DNA of 9,798 bases from Candidatus Gastranaerophilales bacterium (GTDB taxonomy: Bacteria > Cyanobacteriota > Vampirovibrionia > Gastranaerophilales > UBA9971). The translations under genes were made by a program, and so were the position numbers. This document shows positions 1 to 6,543 of the stretch, in pieces. A model generated the notes under the pieces. The model was not told the DNA's origin. It did not search any database and worked only from the letters and a program-made list of their open reading frames with translations. Numbering within the stretch: position 1 is the first letter of the stretch; each line of letters begins with the position of its first letter. Location: the NCBI GenBank assembly GCA_028277195.1, contig JANQGS010000175.1:1-9798 (forward strand). The letters are read 5' to 3'.

Positions 1-41
1 GGCAAAGCCGGATTTTCCAAAATTCATCGCTCCCGCTTCGC

Positions 42-99
42 TTATACTGCTCCAGACATTAACCGTAAAAATCTGAAATTTAATTTGGGAGCAGTATAA
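42..99. repeat. 12-bp perfect inverted repeat around a 34-nt AT-rich spacer
   Basis: The left arm TTATACTGCTCC (42-53) and right arm GGAGCAGTATAA (88-99) are exact reverse complements, separated by 34 nt. TA dinucleotides sit symmetrically at the outer ends of the arms. This is directly visible. It could be a small MITE-like remnant with terminal inverted repeats, a long-loop transcript hairpin, or part of a larger inverted repeat cut by the window edge: bases 1-9 (GGCAAAGCC) can form the tip of a hairpin whose other half would lie outside. No transposase is present. The function is unknown. Confidence 0.6.
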
Positions 100-154
100 T
101 GATTAAGTATACTAAGTTATAAGTGAAAAAAAATTTTTTGTAAATTAAACATTC

Positions 155-183
155 TTGTTAATTCCCACATAAATTGCTATGAT
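155..183 (+). promoter_or_regulatory. Sigma-A-type promoter of the sigma/kinase/regulator operon
   Basis: A -35 box TTGTTA (155-160) and a -10 box TATGAT (178-183) are separated by 17 nt. The -10 is preceded by TGC, making an extended -10. An A8T6 tract at 126-139 and more AT-rich DNA lie just upstream, where an UP element would act. Transcription would start near 190, only about 6 nt before the ATG at 196, so the first mRNA could be nearly leaderless. Confidence 0.6.
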
Positions 184-195
184 TAACCCTAAGGT

Positions 196-825
196 ATGCA
201 AAGTTCGGCTGATAAAAAAAATATCAACATTGAGGATTATTCTGAACTCATTAAAACCGTCGCCAGAGTCGAATACTCCCGCCTCTCAACATCAAAACAC
301 CTGCTGGATTACTCGGAACTCGTTAATATCGGCGCTACCGCCGTGTACGTAATACTGTCCACCAGGCCAAAAAGCCAGCATAATAATTCATATATATCCA
401 CCGCAATTAAATGGTCTATCAGGAATGAGCTCAGAAGACGCTTTAAATGGTATTCAAGCAAAAAACACCCCAAAGAAAACGAGGATTACCCGAAGCCGGG
501 CAGGGAAGAGCTCAGGGAAAAAGTTTACGGCACCATACTCTCAATAGACGAGCTGGAAAACTCTGAATGCCCCGTACAAATCGAAGACGGCAACCTCAAC
601 CCCGAAGAGAGGATTGAACTGATTGAGCTTAAAAAAGCCATAATAAAGGCAATGGAATTTCTTGCCCCAAAAGAAAGGGAAGTGCTTGAATCAAAATTTT
701 TTAAAAATAAAAAAGTCAGGGAAATAGCTGATGAAATGAATGTATCCCCTTCAAGAATATCAAAAATCATCCAGGCTGCCCTGGATAAAGTTAAAGCAAG
801 GTTAATAAAAGAAGGGGTTATATAA
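196..825 (+). CDS. Small sigma-70-family RNA polymerase sigma factor
   Basis: Predicted cytoplasmic transcription initiation factor of 209 residues. A region-2-like segment lies around residues 38-90, including YISTAIKWSIRNELRRR, typical of the core-binding and -10-recognition helices. A region-4 helix-turn-helix lies around 152-203 (LAPKEREVLESKF, then VREIADEMNVSPSRISKI). Region 1 is absent, and the segment between the two domains (about 91-140) is a charged, acidic linker in place of a clear region 3. The start is the only plausible one: no other in-frame ATG, GTG or TTG lies near the N-terminus. AAGG lies only one base before the ATG, too close for a normal Shine-Dalgarno, which fits a nearly leaderless transcript. 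It heads an operon with a histidine kinase and a response regulator, so it may belong to the same signalling output. Target promoters cannot be read from the sequence. The family assignment is fairly sure; the exact group (alternative or ECF-like) is not. Confidence 0.85.
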   Translation: MQSSADKKNINIEDYSELIKTVARVEYSRLSTSKHLLDYSELVNIGATAVYVILSTRPKSQHNNSYISTAIKWSIRNELRRRFKWYSSKKHPKENEDYPKPGREELREKVYGTILSIDELENSECPVQIEDGNLNPEERIELIELKKAIIKAMEFLAPKEREVLESKFFKNKKVREIADEMNVSPSRISKIIQAALDKVKARLIKEGVI

Positions 826-829
826 AATA

Positions 830-2221
830 ATGCTAAAACATGCGGTAAAAATATTAAAAAAAATTCCCGCCTCTACGGATACAATAACCACAAAAATCTT
901 AATCCTGGTATTGTGCTGCGTGACAATACCGTTAATAGTTGTCGGCAACCTGTCAACTGATATCATAAACCAGGGCATAATAAACAATGTGCAGGTAAGG
1001 CTTGAGACCAGCAAGAAAATTTTCCTCAAGCTGTACTCGGATAAAGTTGATAAAAAAGAAATAGCATCGTACCTGGACGAAATTACGGGGGCTAAGGTTG
1101 ATTTTTATGAGCTTGGAAAGGAAAAGCCTGAAATAAACGCCAAAAATGACCTTGCCATGACTTTTTCCGTTTTAAATGAATCGGAAAAACCTGTTAATGT
1201 TGTTATAAGTATATCAAACCGGGAGTTAGTAAGCCTTTTAAGCGAAAATATCGCGTTAATCAGCTATATTGCGGTAATCAGCCTGATTGTAGCGATAATA
1301 ATAGCCGCATTATTCGCCAGGAGGATTACCGACCCTATCCTTGATTTGGCGGAAGCCGCGGAGTCGATTAATTTAGGGGACCTGGGCTACAGGCTCGAGG
1401 TAAAGGGAAAGGATGAAATCGCAAAACTCGGCAATTCCTTTAATAAAATGGTCAGGAACCTGGAAAAGGAGGAAAGGTTAAGAAATAACTTTGTCGCAAC
1501 CCTCACCCATGATTTAAAAGTGCCCATGCTTGCCGAGAACCAGACTGTTTCCTTTCTTTTAAAGGAAACCTACGGCCCGCTGACAGAAGAACAAAAAGAA
1601 GTGCTGGAACTCATAAAAAGCACCAATACCTCCTCTCTTGAGATGATAGGCACTTTGCTTGAGGTTTATCGTTATGATTCAGGGAACGTAAACCTGTTTG
1701 AAACAGAATTTGACCTGGTAGAGTTAATGAAAGAGTCGGTAAGCCAGATTAAATCGCTGACCCTGGATAAAAAAATTGAGCTAAATATAATCCCGCCCGG
1801 GGAAGCTGTCATGGTAAAGGCTGACTACAGGGATATCAGGAGGGTTATACACAACCTGGTAAGCAATGCCATTTACCACGGAATACACAGGGGATTTATA
1901 AATTGCAAAATGGACGTAATAAATGATAATATTATATATAACCCCGTAAAAGAGACAGAATATTACTCTACCCTGAAAACCCCCCTGGAAATCAACAAAA
2001 GTGCTTTAATAAGCATTGAGGATAACGGAGCGGGAATAGCAAGAGAAGATATGCCTTATTTATTCAAGAGATTTTCGTTGAGCAAGGGAAGAAAACCCTC
2101 AGGAAGCGGCCTTGGCTTGTATTATTCCTACCAGGTCATAACAATGCACAGGGGAAAAATTTGGGCGGAGAGCTCTGAGCGGGGCGGAAGCGTATTTAAG
2201 TTTACATTGCCTCTTAGATAA
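830..2221 (+). CDS. Membrane sensor histidine kinase (HAMP, HisKA, HATPase_c)
   Basis: Predicted inner-membrane sensor kinase of 463 residues that should autophosphorylate on His and pass phosphate to a response regulator. Transmembrane segments lie at about 22-40 and 141-163, enclosing an extracytoplasmic sensor region of about 100 residues that I do not recognise. A HAMP linker follows (about 164-216, with P169 and a DEIAKLGNSFNKM segment). The H-box is LTHDLKVP with phospho-acceptor H227. The ATPase domain has an N-box (HNLVSNAIYHG, N342 and N346), G1 (EDNGAGI, D398), F-box (LFKRFS) and G2 (GSGLGL). About 50 residues separate the N-box from G1, longer than usual, with an extra segment near 352-390. 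The gene starts 4 nt after the sigma gene; GAAGGGG (811-817) inside that gene is the likely ribosome site. The immediate downstream regulator is the probable partner. The ligand is unknown. Confidence 0.93.
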   Translation: MLKHAVKILKKIPASTDTITTKILILVLCCVTIPLIVVGNLSTDIINQGIINNVQVRLETSKKIFLKLYSDKVDKKEIASYLDEITGAKVDFYELGKEKPEINAKNDLAMTFSVLNESEKPVNVVISISNRELVSLLSENIALISYIAVISLIVAIIIAALFARRITDPILDLAEAAESINLGDLGYRLEVKGKDEIAKLGNSFNKMVRNLEKEERLRNNFVATLTHDLKVPMLAENQTVSFLLKETYGPLTEEQKEVLELIKSTNTSSLEMIGTLLEVYRYDSGNVNLFETEFDLVELMKESVSQIKSLTLDKKIELNIIPPGEAVMVKADYRDIRRVIHNLVSNAIYHGIHRGFINCKMDVINDNIIYNPVKETEYYSTLKTPLEINKSALISIEDNGAGIAREDMPYLFKRFSLSKGRKPSGSGLGLYYSYQVITMHRGKIWAESSERGGSVFKFTLPLR

Positions 2222-2241
2222 TTAACAGGGGAAATAAAGTT

Positions 2242-2901
2242 ATGAGTGAAAAAGAAAAAATCAGGGTATTAATAGCAGATGACTCGAAGTTAACAGTTGT
2301 GGGGTTAAAAACAACACTCAACCAGTTTGAAAATATCACTGTTATAGGTGAAGCAGGCGACGGCCAGGATGCGATAAAAGCAGTCCGGGAATTAAACCCC
2401 GACGTGGTTTTAATGGATATAGGAATGCCCATCCTGGACGGCATTAAAGCGACAAGGGAATTAAAAAAACTCAAGGAAACGGGCCTTAAAATCATTATGC
2501 TCACCTCGCATGAAAGCGAACAGGACGTGCTGGACGCGATGTCCGCCGGGGCAAATTCATACTGCATGAAGGATGTTGACCCGGAAGTCCTTGTATCGGT
2601 TATAAAAAGCACTTATGAAGGCGCTTCCTGGCTTGACCCCCGGATTGCGCAGATAGTGCTCGACAAGTTTGTCGATAAATTCGGTAAATTCCTGAAACAG
2701 GATAAAACCTCGGACCTGACCGAAAGGGAAGTTGAGGTGCTAAACCTTATAGCAAAGGGATGCAGCAACCAGGAAATATCCGAGCGGCTCTGCATAAGTT
2801 TAAACACGGTTAAAACCCACATTAAAAATATCTTCCAGAAACTTGAGGTCGAAGACCGGACCCAGGCTGCAATGAGAGCTGTTAAGGATGATTTGATATA
2901 A
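2242..2901 (+). CDS. NarL/FixJ-family response regulator with LuxR-type HTH
   Basis: A DNA-binding response regulator of 219 residues. The receiver domain (about 7-123) has the acidic pair D13/D14, phospho-acceptor D59 in VVLMDIGMP, the switch residue T88 and conserved K110. The output domain (about 157-215) is a LuxR/GerE helix-turn-helix: LTEREVEVLNLIAKG, then SNQEISERL and NTVKTHIKNIFQKL. A good ribosome site, AGGGGA (2227-2232), lies 9 nt before the ATG. It follows the kinase gene by 20 nt and is its likely partner. NarL-type regulators more often pair with HisKA_3 kinases, whereas this kinase has a classical HisKA H-box, so the pairing is slightly unusual. The regulon is unknown. Confidence 0.94.
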   Translation: MSEKEKIRVLIADDSKLTVVGLKTTLNQFENITVIGEAGDGQDAIKAVRELNPDVVLMDIGMPILDGIKATRELKKLKETGLKIIMLTSHESEQDVLDAMSAGANSYCMKDVDPEVLVSVIKSTYEGASWLDPRIAQIVLDKFVDKFGKFLKQDKTSDLTEREVEVLNLIAKGCSNQEISERLCISLNTVKTHIKNIFQKLEVEDRTQAAMRAVKDDLI

Positions 2902-2914
2902 GGGAACTTATAAT

Positions 2915-4630
2915 ATGAGAATGACAGGTTTATTTTTTAACACACTGAGGGAAACCCCCGCCGACGCCGAAACAGTCAGCCACCAGCTCCTTGTAAGGGC
3001 AGGCTACGTAAGAAAACTAACCAGCGGCATTTATACGTACCTGCCGCTTATGTTAAGGGTAATAAAGAAAATTTCCGGCATTATAAGGGAGGAAATGGAC
3101 GCGGCGGGCGCGCAGGAATTGCTTATGCCCATTTTGCAGCCTGAGGAATTATGGAGGGAAACAGGCAGGTGGGAAGTTTACGGGAAGGAATTAATGCGGA
3201 TTGAGGACCGCCACGGCAGGATGGGAGCGCTCGGACCGACCCATGAGGAAATAATAACCGCCCTGGTGCGCGACGAGATAAAGTCATACAGGCAGCTTCC
3301 AATAAATTTGTACCAGATACAGGATAAATTCCGTGATGAAATAAGGCCGCGTTTCGGCCTCCTCCGCGGCAGGGAATTCCTCATGAAGGACGCTTACAGT
3401 TTTGACGCGGATGAAGCGGGCCTTGAAGAGAATTACCAAAAAATGGCCCGGGCATACACTAACATATTCAACAGGTGCGGGCTTGAAACAAGAATGGTCC
3501 GCAGTGATAGCGGTGCAATCGGCGGTAGCGTAAGCCATGAGTTTATGGTATTGACCGGGACACAGAGCGGTGAGAATGACGTGCTCTACTGCGACAGCTG
3601 TGATTATGCGGCAAACTCCAACAGGGCGGAATCACGCATGCCCCCGGCTGATACAAACGGAAAATTCCCGGAAGCAAAAGAGGTTGATACGCCGGGCATA
3701 AAAAGCATAGAGGACCTGGCCGGGTTTTTCGGCATAGAGCAGTCCGCAATCTGTAAATCCCTTATATATATTGCTGATAAAAAACCCGTTATGGCGTTAA
3801 TCCGGGGAGACAGGGCTATTGAGGAAACTAAACTTAAAAACGCCCTGGGCGCGGACGACATAAGAATAGCAGGCGACGCTGAAATCAGGGAGTGCACGGG
3901 TTTAGAGCCGGGCTTTCTCGGACCGGCAGGTGTTAATATAAAAATAGTGGGCGATGAGAGCATAAAAGAGCTGGAAAATTTTGTTACGGGAATAAATAAG
4001 GCCGATAAGCACCTTTCCGGGGCAGGGTGGAACAGGGAAATAGAGCTGCCTGAAACGATTGCCGACATAAGACTCGCCCAACCCGGCGATATATGCCCCG
4101 AATGCCCGGGAAAACTCGAAATAACCAGGGGGATAGAGGTAGGCAATATCTTTAAACTCGGCACAAAATACTCTGAAAAAATGAAGGCAAACTTTACTGA
4201 TGAAAATGGCAGGGAAAAACCCTTTATAATGGGGTGCTACGGTATCGGGGTCTCCAGAACCGCCGCCGCTGCCATTGAAAGATACCACGATAAGGACGGT
4301 ATCCTCTGGCCTATGGCAATAGCTCCGTATCATGCGGTGGTTGTGCCTGTTAATGTTAGTGATGAGCTTCAAATGAGTACGGCGGAAAAAATTTACAATG
4401 ACTTGCTCGACTCCGGCATTGAAACGGTTATTGACGACAGGGACGAAAGGCCCGGGGTTAAGTTCAAGGACGCCGACTTAATAGGTTTCCCCATAAGAAT
4501 AACCGTTGGCAAGACCCTTGCCGAGGGCATGGTGGAGGTTAAATCGCGCGTCGGCGGGGAGGTTTTAAAAGTGCCCCTTGAACAAGCCGCGGCAAGGGTA
4601 AGGGAGTTAAAAGAAAGTAAAAATGTTTGA
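2915..4630 (+). CDS. proS: Prolyl-tRNA synthetase, bacterial type with editing domain
   Basis: Catalyses ATP-dependent attachment of proline to tRNA-Pro in the cytoplasm (class II synthetase). The 571-residue length matches the bacterial-type enzyme. The N-terminal catalytic core includes GPTHEE (107-112) and motif 2 (FRDEIRPRFGLLRGREFLMKDAYSF region, 139-163). A YbaK-like editing insertion spans about 225-390, with CKSLIYI and K281 in the position of the family's editing lysine. Motif 3 is GCYGIGVSRTAAAAIE (440-455), followed by a C-terminal anticodon-binding domain (ERPGVKFKDADLIGFP). Two cysteine pairs, CDSC (226-229) and CPEC (394-397), bracket the insertion; they could be a metal site, which is inference. 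AAGGGA (2900-2905) lies 9 nt before the ATG. The gene sits 13 nt after the response regulator and overlaps queD by 8 nt, so it appears co-transcribed with the signalling genes. Confidence 0.97.
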   Translation: MRMTGLFFNTLRETPADAETVSHQLLVRAGYVRKLTSGIYTYLPLMLRVIKKISGIIREEMDAAGAQELLMPILQPEELWRETGRWEVYGKELMRIEDRHGRMGALGPTHEEIITALVRDEIKSYRQLPINLYQIQDKFRDEIRPRFGLLRGREFLMKDAYSFDADEAGLEENYQKMARAYTNIFNRCGLETRMVRSDSGAIGGSVSHEFMVLTGTQSGENDVLYCDSCDYAANSNRAESRMPPADTNGKFPEAKEVDTPGIKSIEDLAGFFGIEQSAICKSLIYIADKKPVMALIRGDRAIEETKLKNALGADDIRIAGDAEIRECTGLEPGFLGPAGVNIKIVGDESIKELENFVTGINKADKHLSGAGWNREIELPETIADIRLAQPGDICPECPGKLEITRGIEVGNIFKLGTKYSEKMKANFTDENGREKPFIMGCYGIGVSRTAAAAIERYHDKDGILWPMAIAPYHAVVVPVNVSDELQMSTAEKIYNDLLDSGIETVIDDRDERPGVKFKDADLIGFPIRITVGKTLAEGMVEVKSRVGGEVLKVPLEQAAARVRELKESKNV

Positions 4631-4979
4631 ATTAAGCGTAGAATCGCATTTTTCATCAGCCCACCACCTTATAAATTATGAGGGCAAGTGCGAAAACATC
4701 CACGGGCATAACTGGAAAACGGAAATCACGGTTGCGGGCGAAAACCTCGATAAGTCGGGTATGCTGGTTGATTTTAAGATACTTAAGGAAACACTTAATG
4801 AGGTGCTGGAGAAACTTGACCATAAGGACTTAAACACCCTTGAGGAGCTAAAAGGCGTAAGCCCGAGCAGCGAAAACATCGCAAAATATATTTATGAGCA
4901 GTTAAAAGAGCAGCTTCCCCAGTTAAAACAGGTTACTGTGTGGGAAACGGAAAAGGCCAGGGCTGTTTACAGACCGTGA
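4623..4979 (+). CDS. queD: 6-carboxy-5,6,7,8-tetrahydropterin synthase / PTPS-family protein (QueD-like)
   Basis: Predicted cytoplasmic zinc enzyme converting 7,8-dihydroneopterin triphosphate to 6-carboxytetrahydropterin, an early step to preQ0 and queuosine. The 118-residue length is typical. Zinc ligands are visible as H14 (FSSAHHL) and H27/H29 (HGH); the catalytic Cys is C23 (GKCENIHGH). Also conserved are MLVDF (D50), LDHKDLN (D66, H67) and WETEKARA with E110. The catalytic Cys and short length favour QueD over eukaryotic-type PTPS. Its ATG overlaps the proS 3' end by 8 nt, suggesting translational coupling. No other queuosine gene is in the window. The 3' end overlaps the convergent gene by 13 nt. 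Confidence 0.9.
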   Translation: MFELSVESHFSSAHHLINYEGKCENIHGHNWKTEITVAGENLDKSGMLVDFKILKETLNEVLEKLDHKDLNTLEELKGVSPSSENIAKYIYEQLKEQLPQLKQVTVWETEKARAVYRP

Positions 4980-5485
4980 GTCCTTGCGTCGCTTATAGCG
5001 CTGATTACTGTGTCAATAGGCATTATCGCCTCATCAGCATTGCTATAGCCGACCTGTTTAAGGTAATTATCCAGAAAAACCAGTTGTTTATAGGATTCAT
5101 AATATTTTTCAGGGCTGTCGCCGTATTTTTCCCTGAATTTATCGACGTAAAGGTTTAATAAAAATGCTTTTGCGTTAAAATGCTGGATTTTATTTTTGGG
5201 ATTATCCTTTTTTTCGAGTATTGCCTTTATTTCTTTTAAAAGGTGCTCGATTTCCCTGATATCGCTGAGGTAATTGCTGTATTTATTGACGTTATAGCCG
5301 GTGCTGACCCTGGGTGCTATTATGGCAGGGGGATTTGTCACAGGGGCGCTGTGTTTTTGTATTACCGGCTGTTTTGCTTCCCTTTCCCTTGTGGTTTTGC
5401 CCAGTTCCGGCAACTCACCCATATACCCGTAACCTGAGAGTAAAAAGGGGATAAATAATACTGTTATTAAACTGACCAGCCTCAT
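4967..5485 (-). CDS. Small exported protein of unknown function
   Basis: I do not recognise this 172-residue protein. It begins with a basic residue and a hydrophobic stretch (about 3-20), consistent with a signal peptide or membrane anchor. A charged and Pro-rich linker (about 25-62) follows, then a mostly helical, Lys/Glu-rich region (about 70-168, with a YYESYKQLVFLDNYLKQ segment). The signal region reads FLLSGYG: a lipobox would be LSGC, and the TAC Tyr codon is one base from TGC Cys, so it looks like a lipoprotein signal lacking its cysteine. The likely ribosome site on the minus strand is GGGAG (5497-5501), 11 nt before the ATG. It has its own predicted promoter and an operator-like palindrome. 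It converges on queD and overlaps it by 13 nt. Confidence 0.72.
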   Translation of the reverse strand: MRLVSLITVLFIPFLLSGYGYMGELPELGKTTREREAKQPVIQKHSAPVTNPPAIIAPRVSTGYNVNKYSNYLSDIREIEHLLKEIKAILEKKDNPKNKIQHFNAKAFLLNLYVDKFREKYGDSPEKYYESYKQLVFLDNYLKQVGYSNADEAIMPIDTVISAISDARTHGL

Positions 5486-5512
5486 AAAATATTCGACTCC
5501 CGTTTTTTTAAA

Positions 5513-5527
5513 GTAAAGACACTTTAC
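5513..5527. promoter_or_regulatory. Operator-like palindrome GTAAAG-ACA-CTTTAC
   Basis: Perfect 6-bp arms around a 3-nt centre. It begins 2 nt downstream of the -10 box of the predicted minus-strand promoter, so it covers the expected transcription start of the small exported protein gene. A further GTAAAG copy lies at 5570-5575. The position fits a repressor operator; the regulator is unknown. A short mRNA hairpin is the alternative. Confidence 0.4.
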
Positions 5528-5529
5528 CT

Positions 5530-5557
5530 ATTGTAGTGATTTTTCAAAAAAATGCAA
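5530..5557 (-). promoter_or_regulatory. Probable promoter of the small exported protein gene
   Basis: Read on the minus strand, TTGCAT (5557-5552) and TACAAT (5535-5530) are spaced by 16 nt. The -10 matches 5 of 6 consensus bases; the -35 matches only TTG. Transcription would start near 5523, inside the GTAAAG palindrome, giving a leader of about 38 nt. Confidence 0.45.
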
Positions 5558-5619
5558 GCCCTTTTTATTGTAAAGTAACTATTTGCCATTCTCTGTGTCA
5601 TTTATGTATGAGACAATAA

Positions 5620-5648
5620 TTTATATAACCTGTTTTTATTGGTATAAT
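5620..5648 (+). promoter_or_regulatory. Probable extended -10 promoter of rfbA
   Basis: A perfect TATAAT (5643-5648) is preceded by TGG, forming an extended -10. A weak -35, TTTATA (5620-5625), lies 17 nt upstream. The start would be near 5655, leaving about 22 nt before the rfbA ATG, including the ribosome site AAGAGGG (5664-5670). Confidence 0.55.
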
Positions 5649-5676
5649 TTTTTTATTCAACTCAAGAGGGTAGTGT

Positions 5677-6543
5677 ATGAAAGGAATAATACTTGCCGGC
5701 GGCAGCGGAACAAGGCTTTACCCGGTAACACGGGCAGTTTCAAAACAGCTCTTACCCGTATATGACAAACCAATGATTTACTATCCTCTCTCGGTGCTGA
5801 TGCTGGCCGGTATCAGGGATATACTGATAATCTCAACCCCTCAGGACACTCCACGGTTTGAAGAATTACTAAAAGACGGGAGCGAGCTGGGCATTCGTAT
5901 CTCTTACGCAATCCAGCCCTCACCCGACGGACTGGCACAGGCTTTTATAATCGGCGAGGAATTCATTGGAAATGACAGGGTATCATTAATTTTAGGCGAT
6001 AATATTTTCTACGGGCAGGGATTTTCCGATTTCCTGCAAAATGCGGTTTCAATGGAAAAAGGAGGAACAGTCTTTGCTTACAGGGTAAAAGACCCCAACC
6101 GTTTTGGCGTTGTAGAGTTTGATGATAATATGAAAGTTCTTTCAATTGAGGAAAAGCCGCCGAACCCTAAATCTTTTTATGCAGTTACAGGCCTTTATTT
6201 TTATGATAACCGGGTTGTGGAATTCGCAAAAAACCTTAAACCCTCTGCCCGGGGTGAGTTTGAAATTACTGATTTAAACAGGATATACCTGGAGCTTGGC
6301 CAGTTAAACGTTGAGCTTTTTGGAAGAGGTTTTGCATGGCTTGATACGGGAACGCACGATGCCCTTATTCAGGCCGGGCAGTTTATAGAAACCATTGAAA
6401 AAAACCAGGGCATAAAAGTTGCCTGCCTTGAGGAAATTGCTTATAAAAAGGGTTATATAAACAGGGAAAATCTTTTAGCGCTTGCAAAAAAATATAAAAA
6501 AAGCGAATATGGCCAGTACCTTTTAAATTTAGCCGATGACTAA
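5677..6543 (+). CDS. rfbA: Glucose-1-phosphate thymidylyltransferase
   Basis: Catalyses dTTP + glucose-1-phosphate to dTDP-glucose + diphosphate, the entry step to dTDP-rhamnose and related dTDP-sugars for cell-surface polysaccharides. The protein is cytoplasmic. Its 288 residues match the usual length of about 290. The nucleotide-binding signature GGSGTRLYPVT (8-18) is intact, with K23 and the QLLPVYDKPMIYYPL segment, the metal-binding LGDN (D108), RFGVVEF, EEKPPNPKS, YAVTGLYFYD and WLDTGTHD (D223). AAGAGGG lies 6 nt before the ATG. No rfbB, rfbC or rfbD is in the window, so the rest of the pathway must be elsewhere. The ABC permease gene begins inside its 3' end. Confidence 0.96.
   Translation: MKGIILAGGSGTRLYPVTRAVSKQLLPVYDKPMIYYPLSVLMLAGIRDILIISTPQDTPRFEELLKDGSELGIRISYAIQPSPDGLAQAFIIGEEFIGNDRVSLILGDNIFYGQGFSDFLQNAVSMEKGGTVFAYRVKDPNRFGVVEFDDNMKVLSIEEKPPNPKSFYAVTGLYFYDNRVVEFAKNLKPSARGEFEITDLNRIYLELGQLNVELFGRGFAWLDTGTHDALIQAGQFIETIEKNQGIKVACLEEIAYKKGYINRENLLALAKKYKKSEYGQYLLNLADD

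Noticed and set aside
1..27. Possible minus-strand gene start (ATG at 27, reading MNFGKSGFA to the edge)
   Set aside because: Only nine codons are visible, and the same bases fit better as part of a hairpin or repeat.
73..100. Second promoter: CTGAAA, 16 nt, TATAAT upstream of the sigma gene
   Set aside because: The TATAAT lies inside the inverted-repeat arm, and the proximal 155-183 promoter has better spacing and an extended -10. It could still be used.
3604..4372. Long open frames on the minus strand opposite proS
   Set aside because: They lie wholly inside a confidently identified gene, have compositionally odd translations and no recognisable motifs.
4940..5158. Plus-strand 72-codon frame after queD
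   Set aside because: It overlaps queD and the opposite-strand exported protein gene, and lacks a ribosome site.
5583..5765. Plus-strand 60-codon frame overlapping the rfbA start
   Set aside because: It spans the predicted rfbA promoter and its N-terminal coding region in another frame; no support as a gene.
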